Source: Bacillota bacterium (GTDB taxonomy: Bacteria; Bacillota; Clostridia; Lachnospirales; Lachnospiraceae). From it: a stretch of 64,000 nucleotides of DNA. The notes under the pieces are model-generated. The model was given only the letters and a program-made list of their open reading frames with translations. It was not told the origin of the DNA and ran no database searches. Below, one piece after another: positions 16,265 to 24,597 of the stretch. Positions within the stretch are counted from its first letter, which is position 1, and every line of letters starts with the position of its first letter. Both the position numbers and the translations under genes were made by a program. The stretch is taken from contig JAEYJO010000078.1 in assembly GCA_023408815.1 (NCBI GenBank), positions 32,440-96,439 of the forward strand. Direction: 5' to 3'.

Positions 16265-17263
16265 ATGAAGGTTGTTATTACCGATTATCCGGATGTTTTA
16301 GGAAGAAATCTGGATTATGAAAAGGAAATCCTGGAAAGCGGCATTGAAAAATGCCGGACCATCATATATCCCTATCGCGGCGATAGGGAGGAGTTCAAAA
16401 ATGTAATTGCGGATGCGGATGCCGTGCTGACTGCTTTTGTGAATATGGATCAGGAAATCCTGGACTGTGCGGAAAAATTGAAATGTGTCTGCTTCAATGC
16501 GACCGGTTATGATTTCATTGATTATGAGACGGCGTGCAGAAGAAATATAGGGATTGTTCCTATCGGTGAATATTGTACAGGCGAGGTAGCGGACCATACG
16601 ATGGCATTGATTCTTACTCTTTTAAGAGGCGTAAAGCATTATACGAAAGACGTTGAGGAGAGGAAAACATGGCAGTATTATTCGGGGCAAAAGCTTAGGC
16701 GTCTTAGCGGAATGCAGATGGGCATCTTCGGATTGGGGAAGATAGGAAGAGCGGTAGCCGGGCGTGCGCAGGCCTTTGGTATAAGGGTCGTCGCCTATGA
16801 TCCTTATTTGCCGGAGGAGACGGCAAAGCAGGCGGGTATCGGGTTGGTGGATATCGATTATATTCTGGAGAATTGCCATATTATTTCCAACCATATGAAT
16901 CAGACAACGGAAAACCATTATTTTTTTAACAAAGAGCGCTTTGAACGGATGAAGCAAAAGCCGGTATTCATCAATGTGGGACGCGGCGGTGCCGTAGATG
17001 AAAAGGCTTTGGCGTGGGCGCTGGAACAAGAGCTTTTGTTTGGAGCCGGATTAGATGTTCTCGAGGAGGAAAAACCGGATTTGGATCATAATGCGCTGAT
17101 TGGACGGGAGAACGTGATTATTACGCCCCATGCCGCTTTCTATACCGAAGAATCATTGAAGGATCTGCAGAGAATTTCTTGTGAAAATGTCGTCCATTAT
17201 TTGCGGGGGGAATACGAACAGGTAAATAGAATTGTAAATAAAAGCCGTATTCAAATTGGGTAA
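16265..17263 (+). CDS. D-isomer-specific 2-hydroxyacid dehydrogenase
   Basis: 332 residues, AAAGGAGGAG site. NAD-binding motif GIFGLGKIGRAVAGRAQAFG, substrate Arg in INVGRGGAVDE, and Glu and His of the catalytic set in VLEEEKPDL and ITPHAAFYT. This is the SerA/CtBP-like superfamily; the substrate cannot be read from sequence. Placed between the permease and binding protein genes, it probably acts on the imported compound or its keto-acid product after transamination. Confidence 0.85.
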   Translation: MKVVITDYPDVLGRNLDYEKEILESGIEKCRTIIYPYRGDREEFKNVIADADAVLTAFVNMDQEILDCAEKLKCVCFNATGYDFIDYETACRRNIGIVPIGEYCTGEVADHTMALILTLLRGVKHYTKDVEERKTWQYYSGQKLRRLSGMQMGIFGLGKIGRAVAGRAQAFGIRVVAYDPYLPEETAKQAGIGLVDIDYILENCHIISNHMNQTTENHYFFNKERFERMKQKPVFINVGRGGAVDEKALAWALEQELLFGAGLDVLEEEKPDLDHNALIGRENVIITPHAAFYTEESLKDLQRISCENVVHYLRGEYEQVNRIVNKSRIQIG

Positions 17264-17331
17264 CTGAAAGGACTGCCCGGAAAGGGTGGAAATTTTAAGA
17301 TAAGTTTCATCATAATAAGGAGGAGAAGTTT

Positions 17332-18273
17332 ATGAAGAAAAGAAAATTGACAGCATTGATTATGTCCGCTATTGTGGGAGCCATGCTTTTCACAGGCTGC
17401 GGCAGTTCTCAAAGTGAGGCGACGGACGAGGCGAGCACTCAGCCTGCGGCAGAAAGCAGCGAGGAGGCTTCCGTCGAAGAAGCGGCAGAGACAGACGAAA
17501 CGGTTACGGAAGCAGCGGATACAGAGGAAACGGCACAGGCGGACGGACCGGTGCTCGCATCCATTAAGGAAGCCGGAAAGTTAGTTGTGGGAACAGCTTC
17601 TGGTTATCCCCCATATGAATTTATTGACATTACATCTCCCGATCAGGCAGTAGTTGGAATCGATATGGAGCTTGCTAAAAAAATTGCGGAAGAGCTAGGA
17701 GTAGAACTGGAGATCCAGGATATGACCTTTACTTCTTTAATATCGTCTATCCCCACGCATAAGGTCGATATGGCAATTGCCGGTATCTCTATTACAGAAG
17801 AGAGAAAAGAGACCATGGATTTCTCGGAGCCTTATCTGGAGGCCGCTCAGAAGATTTTGATTTTGAAGGAAAACGCAGAGAAGTATAATACATTGGAATC
17901 GTTCTCCGGAGAAGCGGTAGCAGCGGAAAAATCGACGACTCAGGAAGCGGTTGCACAGGAATTAATGGCGGATTCACCGTTGGTTTCCTTAGAAAAAGTA
18001 CCTGACTGCCTTATGGAATTGCAGAATGGCAAGGTTGCCGGTGTAGTGGTGGAAGGCATAGTTGGAGAACAGTATGTATTCGCATATGACAATATTGTGT
18101 TCAGCGATGCGGACATGGAGAGGAGCAAGACCTCCGCGGTCGCATTGGACAAGGGGAATGAAGACTTGATTGCTATCATCAATAAGGTAATTGCAGAAAA
18201 CGTTGAAAACGGCAACTTCGATAAGTGGGTGGAGGAGTACAGCGAGAAGGCTGCAGCCAATGCTAAGGAGTAA
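17332..18273 (+). CDS. Amino acid ABC transporter substrate-binding lipoprotein
   Basis: 313 residues. Signal peptide with lipobox LFTGC (Cys23), then a Glu/Ala/Thr-rich linker to about residue 75. A family 3 solute-binding domain follows: GKLVVGTASGYPPYEFID, IGMD-type ligand motif VVGIDMELAKKIAEELG, and DMAIAGISITEERKE. Binds the substrate of the ATPase and permease at 14806-16251. Last gene of the cluster, closed by a strong terminator. Confidence 0.92.
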   Translation: MKKRKLTALIMSAIVGAMLFTGCGSSQSEATDEASTQPAAESSEEASVEEAAETDETVTEAADTEETAQADGPVLASIKEAGKLVVGTASGYPPYEFIDITSPDQAVVGIDMELAKKIAEELGVELEIQDMTFTSLISSIPTHKVDMAIAGISITEERKETMDFSEPYLEAAQKILILKENAEKYNTLESFSGEAVAAEKSTTQEAVAQELMADSPLVSLEKVPDCLMELQNGKVAGVVVEGIVGEQYVFAYDNIVFSDADMERSKTSAVALDKGNEDLIAIINKVIAENVENGNFDKWVEEYSEKAAANAKE

Positions 18274-18314
18274 CATCTAAATTATTATAAAACTTTGTGT
18301 CAGGAATTAAGAAA

Positions 18315-18356
18315 GGGACCGCCGCACGAGCGATAGAATAGTGCGGCGGTCCTTTT
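18315..18356 (+). terminator. Intrinsic terminator of the 7.7-18.3 kb cluster
   Basis: GGACCGCCGCAC (18316-18327) pairs perfectly with GTGCGGCGGTCC (18341-18352), followed by TTTT. Confidence 0.9.
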
Positions 18357-18391
18357 CCCGGCTGATAATTTATTCCCGCGAGGGTATTTGA

Positions 18392-19213
18392 TTAATCCTC
18401 CGGCTTATATCTCTTTTCCAGCATGCTCATCCAGTAGCCCAGTGCGGCTCCGGCAGCACACATAATGACACATATTATCGTACCGGCACTGAGATAGTTG
18501 AAGTCCCTCGGTATGATCATCACAGTAGAGGCAAAGACTATGCCCAGGATAAAATGAAACAGACCGGCATAAGCCTTGGAGAATATATAATCCATCAACT
18601 TCGCAAAAAGAAGTACACAGGCGAGTCCGCCGATTGCCAGAGGAATGAGAACGCCCATGTCTATAGTCTTAATGCCGTCAGCCATGGCCTTGTACATTCC
18701 CATGTAAACCAAGAAATTAGACGGGCTGAGTCCCGGAACGATAACACCGAGTCCGATCAGCGCACCTGCTAACATCCATGTGCCGAAGTTCTGAGGAACA
18801 CCGGTACTGAACAGCTCTTCACCGTAAAACAAGAATACCAGGCCAATAATAAATGTAATAACGAGAATAACGATATGTTTGCTGCTTCGTCCCTTCTTAC
18901 CGGACTGTTCCCACAGGGCAGGTACCGTACCTACAATACAGCCGACAAAGAACCAAAGTATATATGATTCAAACGTTCCAAGTAAAAAGCTAACGGCAAA
19001 TGATAATACAAATACGCCAGCCAAGCCGCCGAGTCCTACTGGGATAAAGAATAGCACGTTATTCTTAAAATCCTTTGTAATGTGTGCCAGAAAGGAAATA
19101 ATCCGTTCATAAATTCCAAACACTGCCGCAAGCGCACCGCCGCTGACACCGGGAAGAATAAAACCGGAACCGATAAATATTCCCTTCACAAAACGCAAAA
19201 ACCAATTTTCCAT
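18392..19213 (-). CDS. popT: DUF368 (PopT-type) undecaprenyl-phosphate translocase
   Basis: 273 residues, AAGGAG 6 nt before the ATG. Eight or more hydrophobic helices, with the duplicated DUF368 signatures GSGFILPGVSGGALAAVFGIYE near the N-terminus and GLGVIVPGLSPSNFLVYMGMYK in the middle. DUF368 proteins have been shown to recycle the C55 lipid carrier undecaprenyl phosphate across the membrane for cell-wall synthesis. Monocistronic and opposite to its neighbours. Confidence 0.88.
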   Translation of the reverse strand: MENWFLRFVKGIFIGSGFILPGVSGGALAAVFGIYERIISFLAHITKDFKNNVLFFIPVGLGGLAGVFVLSFAVSFLLGTFESYILWFFVGCIVGTVPALWEQSGKKGRSSKHIVILVITFIIGLVFLFYGEELFSTGVPQNFGTWMLAGALIGLGVIVPGLSPSNFLVYMGMYKAMADGIKTIDMGVLIPLAIGGLACVLLFAKLMDYIFSKAYAGLFHFILGIVFASTVMIIPRDFNYLSAGTIICVIMCAAGAALGYWMSMLEKRYKPED

Positions 19214-19482
19214 AACTTACTCCTTATTTCATACTTATTTTTGTCAATAAAAAAACTACGACCCTTGTATTATAACTTAATTATCCCATAATATAAACCG
19301 TAAAATTCTTAATTTTCAAAATGTTCCCTTTTTGAAATACCCTATATATGTGACGCAGTCACAGAAAATCCAAGCCAGACATGATACATTTCGCCTATAC
19401 CAGCAAAAACATTTTCATCATATGAATCATATGACGACAAGAATAATTACTGGGAAACTATACAAAAAAACAAAAGAAAGGG
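19214..19482. other. AT-rich intergenic region
   Basis: No gene seen. It contains an inverted repeat TGTGACGCAGTCACA (19349-19363) and a CATATG-centred small hairpin (about 19420-19434). The promoter of popT (minus strand) must lie here. Confidence 0.5.
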
Positions 19483-19491
19483 ATGATAAAA

Positions 19492-19806
19492 ATGGAACTT
19501 TTTGATTTGCTACACATAACAGGCACCATCAATGAAGGAGTAGAGCGCTTCAAAAAAACGGAGGGTGCGGTACTGCTGGATGTAAGAACGCCTGAGGAAT
19601 ATGCAGGAGGAAATATTCCCCGGAGCAAAAATATTCCGTTTAATAAAATCGAATCCATAAGGCTGGATAAAAAAATCTCCTTATTCGTATACTGCCAAAG
19701 CGGAGCGCGAAGCACACAGGTCTGCGCGTGGCTTAAGTAGCAGGGCTATCAGGCAGAAAATATCGGCGGAATCTCCGGTTATAAAGGAACGCTGAACAGG
19801 AAATGA
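19492..19806 (+). pseudogene. Rhodanese-like gene interrupted by an amber codon
   Basis: A single-domain rhodanese: LLDVRTPEEYAGGNIPRSKNI, then FVYCQSGARS with the active-site Cys, and WLK before a TAG at 19738-19740. The same frame continues directly as QGYQAENIGGISGYKGTL and ends with TGA at 19804, giving the normal C-terminal helix and the IGGISGYKG block of a complete domain. One nonsense change therefore separates a full-length gene of about 105 codons from an 82-residue product lacking the last helix. Start 19492 fits AAAGGG about 10 nt upstream; 19483 is also possible. Confidence 0.8.
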
Positions 19807-19971
19807 GAGAATTAAGGACATTGCTGAGAAACGGCGCACCGAAAGATTTGTTACGGTTAACACTTGCTGTAGGCTGCGTAAGAATGTGATCCGATAGACG
19901 ATTTTCATAAAAATACTGGTAAAAATATTTTATCTATAGTATTATGGTACTCGTGAACAAAACTTCATCCA
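19807..19971 (+). other. Riboswitch upstream region with tentative promoter
   Basis: A small frame from about 19802 (MRELRTLLRNGAPKDLLRL..., stop near 19888) overlaps the rhodanese stop and is not recognised. TGGTAA (19917-19922) and TATTAT (19940-19945), 17 bp apart, are a weak promoter candidate placed correctly for the riboswitch RNA. Confidence 0.35.
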
Positions 19972-20150
19972 TTTAAGGTGTCGAAAGAGCGGAGGCTCAT
20001 TTCGATGAAAAGGGAAACAGGTGTAAATCCTGTACGAACTCGTCACTGTGATAAGGGAGTTGCGGCAAAAAGCCACTGATAATAATCGGGAAGGCTGCCG
20101 TATACGATGATCTTTTAGCCAGGAGACCTGCCTTGAATGAAGTATAGTAC
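19972..20150 (+). promoter_or_regulatory. Cobalamin riboswitch
   Basis: The conserved B12 box GCCAGGAGACCTGCC is at 20118-20132. Upstream lie the other aptamer landmarks: GGTG near 19977, GAAAAGGGAACAGGTG-like sequence (20006-20023), AATCCTGTACGAACTCGTCACTGTG and GGGAAGGCTGCC (20088-20099). Binding of adenosylcobalamin is expected to switch off the downstream biosynthesis operon. Confidence 0.95.
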
Positions 20151-20207
20151 AGCCACGAGTAATTGGTCTGGAATAGTTAAGGGATAGGTCTTACTATGTC
20201 TTTTCTG

Positions 20208-20241
20208 CCTCCGTACCTATTTGTGGTAAGGAGGTTTTTTT
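20208..20241 (+). terminator. Riboswitch expression platform: terminator that also hides the ribosome site
   Basis: CCTCCGTACC (20208-20217), a 7-nt loop, and GGTAAGGAGG (20225-20234) form a near-perfect 10-bp stem followed directly by seven T and the cobQ ATG. The same hairpin contains the only Shine-Dalgarno sequence (AAGGAGG) and has the form of an intrinsic terminator, so the off state could stop both transcription and initiation. Confidence 0.8.
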
Positions 20242-21759
20242 ATGTCCAAATCGATCATGATACAAGGAACGATGTCCAATGCGGGAAAGAGCCTGCTCGT
20301 TGCAGGTCTGTGCCGGATATTTAAGCAGGATGGTTTTCGTGTGGCTCCTTTCAAGTCACAAAATATGGCTCTGAATTCTTATATTACGAAGGATGGACTG
20401 GAAATGGGACGTGCGCAGGTCATTCAGGCGCAGGCTGCCGGTCTGGAACCTTCCGTACTCATGAATCCCATTCTTCTAAAGCCTACTAACGATATCGGTT
20501 CCCAGGTAATCGTAAACGGTGAAGTTCTTGGAAACATGGATGCAAGAGATTATTTCGCTTATAAAAAGAAGCTCATTCCGGTCATAAAGGCAGCTTATGA
20601 CAAGCTGCAGAAGACTGCTGATATCATCGTAATCGAGGGTGCGGGAAGTCCGGCGGAAATAAATTTAAAGGAAAACGATATTGTGAATATGGGATTGGCG
20701 AAGCTGGTAGACGCCCCCGTACTGTTAGTGGGAGACATCGATAGGGGCGGAGTCTTTGCACAGCTTCTCGGAACTCTGATGCTTTTGGAAAAAGAAGAGC
20801 AGGAACGGGTAAAGGGACTGATCATCAACAAGTTCAGAGGTGATAAAACCATACTCGATCCGGGCATAAGCATGCTGGAGGTAAAAGGCGGGAAACCGGT
20901 AGTAGGAGTCGTTCCGTATATGGATATTTCCATTGAGGACGAAGACAGCCTGACCACCCGTTTTGAGAAAAAGGAAAAAGCCTTGATAGATATAGCGGTT
21001 ATCCGGTTTCCGAGAATTTCTAACTTTACGGATTTCGACAGATTCGAACAGCTGAAAGATGTTTCTGTGAGATATGTGAAAAGTGTGGCAGAGCTTGGCA
21101 GACCCGATATGATCTTGCTCCCCGGGAGTAAGAATACGATGGGAGACTTAAAGTGGATGCGCCAGAACGGTTTGGAAGCGGCAGTCAAAAAGATGTCAGA
21201 AAGCTGCGTGGTATTCGGCATCTGCGGAGGCTATCAGATGTTAGGTAAGAGCATTTCCGATCCCTTTTCCGCTGAGGAAGGCGGAGATATGAGGGGAATG
21301 GAACTTCTTGCAATAGACACCGTACTTAAGAAAGACAAAATAAGAACTCAGGTAACGGGAAGATTCTGTAATTTAAGCGGAGAGCTGTCTGCGCTTTCCG
21401 GCATGGAGATAGAAGGCTATGAGATACATATGGGTGTAAGCAGCCGGGAAGCAGAGGCTTCGGTCCTCAGCGTCCTTACGGATAAAAAGGATGGCGCAGA
21501 TAAGGCGGACGGTGCTTTCTTAACCAATGTATACGGCACCTATGTGCATGGAATTTTTGACCATGGAGAAATCGCGCCTGCTATCGTGAAATGCCTGGCA
21601 GAAAAAAAAGGAATCGCCTATGACTGCGGACAGCCCATGGATCATAAAATATTCAGGGAAACGCAGTATGATAAGCTGGCGAAGGTGCTTAGAGAATACT
21701 TGGATATGGATTACATTTACGATTTGTTGGAAGTAGAGCATAAGAGGGTGAATTGGTGA
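20242..21759 (+). CDS. cobQ: Cobyric acid synthase
   Basis: 505 residues (CbiP/CobQ). Amidates the b, d, e and g side chains of adenosylcobyrinate diamide using glutamine and ATP. N-terminal dethiobiotin-synthetase-like ATPase domain with GTMSNAGKSLLVAGLCR and FKSQNMALNS; C-terminal class I glutamine amidotransferase domain with the nucleophile in VFGICGGYQMLG and a C-terminal His near YVHGIFDHG. First gene after the riboswitch; overlaps the next gene by a few bases. Confidence 0.95.
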   Translation: MSKSIMIQGTMSNAGKSLLVAGLCRIFKQDGFRVAPFKSQNMALNSYITKDGLEMGRAQVIQAQAAGLEPSVLMNPILLKPTNDIGSQVIVNGEVLGNMDARDYFAYKKKLIPVIKAAYDKLQKTADIIVIEGAGSPAEINLKENDIVNMGLAKLVDAPVLLVGDIDRGGVFAQLLGTLMLLEKEEQERVKGLIINKFRGDKTILDPGISMLEVKGGKPVVGVVPYMDISIEDEDSLTTRFEKKEKALIDIAVIRFPRISNFTDFDRFEQLKDVSVRYVKSVAELGRPDMILLPGSKNTMGDLKWMRQNGLEAAVKKMSESCVVFGICGGYQMLGKSISDPFSAEEGGDMRGMELLAIDTVLKKDKIRTQVTGRFCNLSGELSALSGMEIEGYEIHMGVSSREAEASVLSVLTDKKDGADKADGAFLTNVYGTYVHGIFDHGEIAPAIVKCLAEKKGIAYDCGQPMDHKIFRETQYDKLAKVLREYLDMDYIYDLLEVEHKRVNW

Positions 21760-22832
21760 CGGAAGAAGAACTGAAGCGCATAAAAGTTGACGGGCCGGAT
21801 ATGGAACTGGAGCGAAGGATTAAAGAAATATGGGATGGCATTGCCAAACCGCTGGATGGTCTGGGACGGTTTGAAACGATGATCGCCCGTATAGGAGCGA
21901 TTGCGGGAAATATCCGGATTGATATTACTTCGAAAGCCGTTATTGTTCTATGTGCGGATAACGGAATCGTGGAGGAAGGAATCAGTCAAAGCGGTCAGGA
22001 AGTAACGGCGCATGTAGCCGAGAGCATGGGAAGAGGAGAAAGCAGCGTGTGCAGGATGGCGAAGGCCGCCGGAGCAGACGTGATAGCGGTGGATATAGGG
22101 ATTAATTCCAACATAAACGGAGAGGGTATTGTACATAGGAAAATCGCTTATGGAACAAAGAACTTTTTAAAAGAGCCTGCCATGACGAAAGAAGAGGTCT
22201 TGCAAGCCGTTACGGTAGGAATTGAGCTGGTGAAGGATTGTAAAAAAAGAGGTTATACGCTTCTTGCCACCGGAGAAATGGGCATCGGAAATACTACCAC
22301 CAGCGCAGCGGTGACGGCGGCTCTACTGGGATGTCCGGCGGAAGATGTAGCCGGAAGAGGAGCAGGACTGAGCAAGGAAGGTTTGAGCCGCAAATACGAA
22401 GTGATCAACAGCGCTTTGGAAAAATATCGGTTTCAGAAGACGGATGCCCCAGGCATAAATGCTCTTGATATACTTGCGGCAGTAGGGGGGCTGGACATTG
22501 CAGGACTTACCGGCGTATTTATCGGCGGTGGGCTATACCGTGTGCCGATAGTGATGGACGGCTCTATCAGTGCGGCGGCTGCGCTTGCAGCACAGCGGCT
22601 GGTGCCCGGCATAAAAGAATTCATCATTCCTTCCCATGTAAGCAAAGAGCCTGCCGCAGGAAAGATTATGGAGGAGCTCGGACTGTATCCGGTCATAGAC
22701 GGGAAAATGGCGCTTGGAGAAGGAACCGGTGCAGTAATGATGTTTTCTCTCTTAGATATTGCCCTATCCGTTTATGAGAACCGGACAGGATTTCAGGATA
22801 TCAGTGTTCAGCAGTATGTACGTTTCGATTAA
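21756..22832 (+). CDS. cobT: Nicotinate-nucleotide-dimethylbenzimidazole phosphoribosyltransferase
   Basis: 358 residues; GTG start at 21756 fits GAGGG 7 nt upstream better than the TTG at 21753. It activates the lower-ligand base to alpha-ribazole phosphate. Motifs: KPLDGLGRFE, VLCADNGIVEEGISQSGQEV, GEMGIGNTTTSAAV, and the catalytic-Glu region EGTGAVM near the C-terminus. No DMB synthesis gene (bluB, bza) is in the window, so the base may be imported or made elsewhere. Confidence 0.95.
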   Translation: MTEEELKRIKVDGPDMELERRIKEIWDGIAKPLDGLGRFETMIARIGAIAGNIRIDITSKAVIVLCADNGIVEEGISQSGQEVTAHVAESMGRGESSVCRMAKAAGADVIAVDIGINSNINGEGIVHRKIAYGTKNFLKEPAMTKEEVLQAVTVGIELVKDCKKRGYTLLATGEMGIGNTTTSAAVTAALLGCPAEDVAGRGAGLSKEGLSRKYEVINSALEKYRFQKTDAPGINALDILAAVGGLDIAGLTGVFIGGGLYRVPIVMDGSISAAAALAAQRLVPGIKEFIIPSHVSKEPAAGKIMEELGLYPVIDGKMALGEGTGAVMMFSLLDIALSVYENRTGFQDISVQQYVRFD

Positions 22833-22854
22833 TCAGAAAAAGAGGACACCGAAA

Positions 22855-23388
22855 ATGGTAATTATCATATCCGGCGGCAGCGGCAGCGGAAAGTCTGCCT
22901 ATGCTGAGAAAAAAATATTATCACTAAGAGGAGTAGAACCGCTCTACTATCTGGCGACCATGCAGATATATGATGCAGAAGGCAAAAAGAAAGTGGAGAG
23001 GCATCGGAAGCTGAGGGCGGGAAAAGGTTTCGTTACAATAGAGCAGCCGTTAAATGTTGGGGCGGCAGCAGATGCAGTAGAAGAACGGGCATCGGTACTG
23101 CTTGAATGTATGTCTAATCTGATTGCAAATGAAATGTTTACAAATGCAGAGGCCGGGCTGCCGGAAGCATCACAAGTAGAAGTGTGTGTGATGGATGGAG
23201 TACGGAGGCTGGCGGAGAGGACAACGCATCTGGTCATAGTGACCAACAACGTATTCGAGGATGGAAGCAGCTATGATGAAGGGACCATGCGGTATATGGA
23301 GACACTGGGACGGATTAATTGCAGGCTGGCGGAGCTTGCGGACGAGGTGACAGAGGTAGTTACGGGAATACCGGTAGAGGTGAAATGA
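22855..23388 (+). CDS. cobU: Adenosylcobinamide kinase/guanylyltransferase, divergent copy 1
   Basis: 177 residues from the ATG at 22855 (AGAGGA upstream); a longer frame extends into cobT but has no ribosome site. P-loop IISGGSGSGKSAYAEK and the following ATMQIYDAEGKKKVERHRK match CobU. The second family motif, normally NEVG-GIVP, reads VTNNVFEDGSSYDEGT here. The C-terminal RINCRLAELADEVTEVVTGIPVEVK is intact. It should phosphorylate adenosylcobinamide and attach GMP. A second short CobU-like protein lies at 24214. Confidence 0.88.
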   Translation: MVIIISGGSGSGKSAYAEKKILSLRGVEPLYYLATMQIYDAEGKKKVERHRKLRAGKGFVTIEQPLNVGAAADAVEERASVLLECMSNLIANEMFTNAEAGLPEASQVEVCVMDGVRRLAERTTHLVIVTNNVFEDGSSYDEGTMRYMETLGRINCRLAELADEVTEVVTGIPVEVK

Positions 23389-23389
23389 T

Positions 23390-24151
23390 ATGTTTTTAAT
23401 AAAAGCGGTAGGAATTGCTTTTTCTATGTTTTCCATCATTCCGGTTCCCCAGTTTGAATGGAAGGAAAAGGAAATGAAATATATGATTGCCTTTTTTCCT
23501 TTGGTAGGCGTGGTAATAGGAATTACGGTATATTTGTGGACAATCCTCTGTCAGGCTTTGGGAATGAGCAAAGGCTGTTTAGTCCTCATCGGAACAGCGC
23601 TTCCAATTGTCATATCCGGAGGAATCCATGTGGACGGTTATATGGATACGATGGATGCGCTGCACTCTTATAGAGATAGGGAGAGGAAGCTTGAAATATT
23701 GAAGGATGCCCATGTGGGAGCCTTTTCGGTCATTCTGTTAATTGTGTATTACCTCATATATATAGGCGCGTATTTGGAGATCGAGGGGATAAAGGCTGCA
23801 GGACTTTTGGCCGCGGGCTTCTATCTTTCCAGGATTCTCAGCGGAATCGGCGCGGTGACTTTTGCCTGTGCCAGGAAAGATGGATTGCTGTATACCTTTT
23901 CAAGCAGTGCCCAGAAAAGGCTGGTAAGGATATTCCTGTATTTGCAGCTGGCAGTTTGCGGCGGGACGATGATCTTTTTATCGAAAGGCATAGGAACCGC
24001 GGCAATTCTAATGAGCCTGTTGACCTTTCTTTATTATTGGAAAAAAAGCAAAAAGGAATTCGGCGGAGTTACGGGAGATACTTCAGGGTATTTTACAGTA
24101 CTTTGTGAAGGAGTAATTATGTTAACCATATCGATAGGATGTAAAGTGTGA
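23390..24151 (+). CDS. cobS: Adenosylcobinamide-GDP ribazoletransferase (cobalamin synthase)
   Basis: 253 residues, membrane protein with about six helices. Family motifs: SIIPVPQFEWKEK at the N-terminus and GGIHVDGYMDTMDALHS with the metal-binding acidic residues, and KDAHVGAFSVILL. Joins adenosylcobinamide-GDP and alpha-ribazole (phosphate) in the last assembly step. One base after the cobU stop. Confidence 0.95.
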   Translation: MFLIKAVGIAFSMFSIIPVPQFEWKEKEMKYMIAFFPLVGVVIGITVYLWTILCQALGMSKGCLVLIGTALPIVISGGIHVDGYMDTMDALHSYRDRERKLEILKDAHVGAFSVILLIVYYLIYIGAYLEIEGIKAAGLLAAGFYLSRILSGIGAVTFACARKDGLLYTFSSSAQKRLVRIFLYLQLAVCGGTMIFLSKGIGTAAILMSLLTFLYYWKKSKKEFGGVTGDTSGYFTVLCEGVIMLTISIGCKV

Positions 24152-24213
24152 AAAAGGTATGGTTATTGTTAGGAAGCCGCAGGCTGAATAATAGCGGATA
24201 AGGAGGCAGGCAG

Positions 24214-24597
24214 ATGGAATTGTATATAGGCGGATATGCCCAGGGAAAGCTTGGGTATGTCTTGAAAGAAAGCGGCCGCGGATTAGAAAGCGTGGTGGAT
24301 GGAGCTTTGGAAGATTTAGCGGATATCGGACAAGAGAAAGAAATCATAAACCGCTTTCATGAATGGTTCTTTCGAAAGCTTCAGCTGAAAGAAGAGCCGG
24401 AAAAAATAATAAAGCATATACTCTCAAAGCGTAAAGACCTGATCATTATCAGCAACGAAGTGGGCTGCGGCATCGTGCCTATGGAGGAAACACAGCGGGA
24501 ATACAGGGAGAGGCTCGGCAGATGCCTCTGTGATATTGCCCGAAAGGCAGATAAGGTGGAGCGGATCATAAGCGGATTGGGGCAAAGAATCAAATGA
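24214..24597 (+). CDS. Minimal second CobU-like protein
   Basis: 127 residues, AAGGAGG site. N-terminal MELYIGGYAQGKLGYVLK is a P-loop-like GGxxxGKxxY, then about 45 residues instead of the usual 80. The C-terminal half carries the canonical CobU block IIISNEVGCGIVPMEETQREYRERLGR and ends RKADKVERIISGLGQRIK. It keeps exactly the NEVG motif that the full-length copy at 22855 has lost, but lacks the RxxH guanylylation segment that copy retains. The two may divide or share the kinase and guanylyltransferase roles. Its start is 4 bp from overlapping cobC. Confidence 0.75.
   Translation: MELYIGGYAQGKLGYVLKESGRGLESVVDGALEDLADIGQEKEIINRFHEWFFRKLQLKEEPEKIIKHILSKRKDLIIISNEVGCGIVPMEETQREYRERLGRCLCDIARKADKVERIISGLGQRIK

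Noticed and set aside
19349..19363. TGTGACGCAGTCACA as a CRP/FNR site
   Set aside because: Half-site spacing is 5 rather than 6 and no matching regulated promoter was identified.
19738..19740. TAG as pyrrolysine codon
   Set aside because: Pyrrolysine is confined to methylamine enzymes in rare lineages; a rhodanese needs none there, and no pyl genes are seen. Simple nonsense mutation is likelier.
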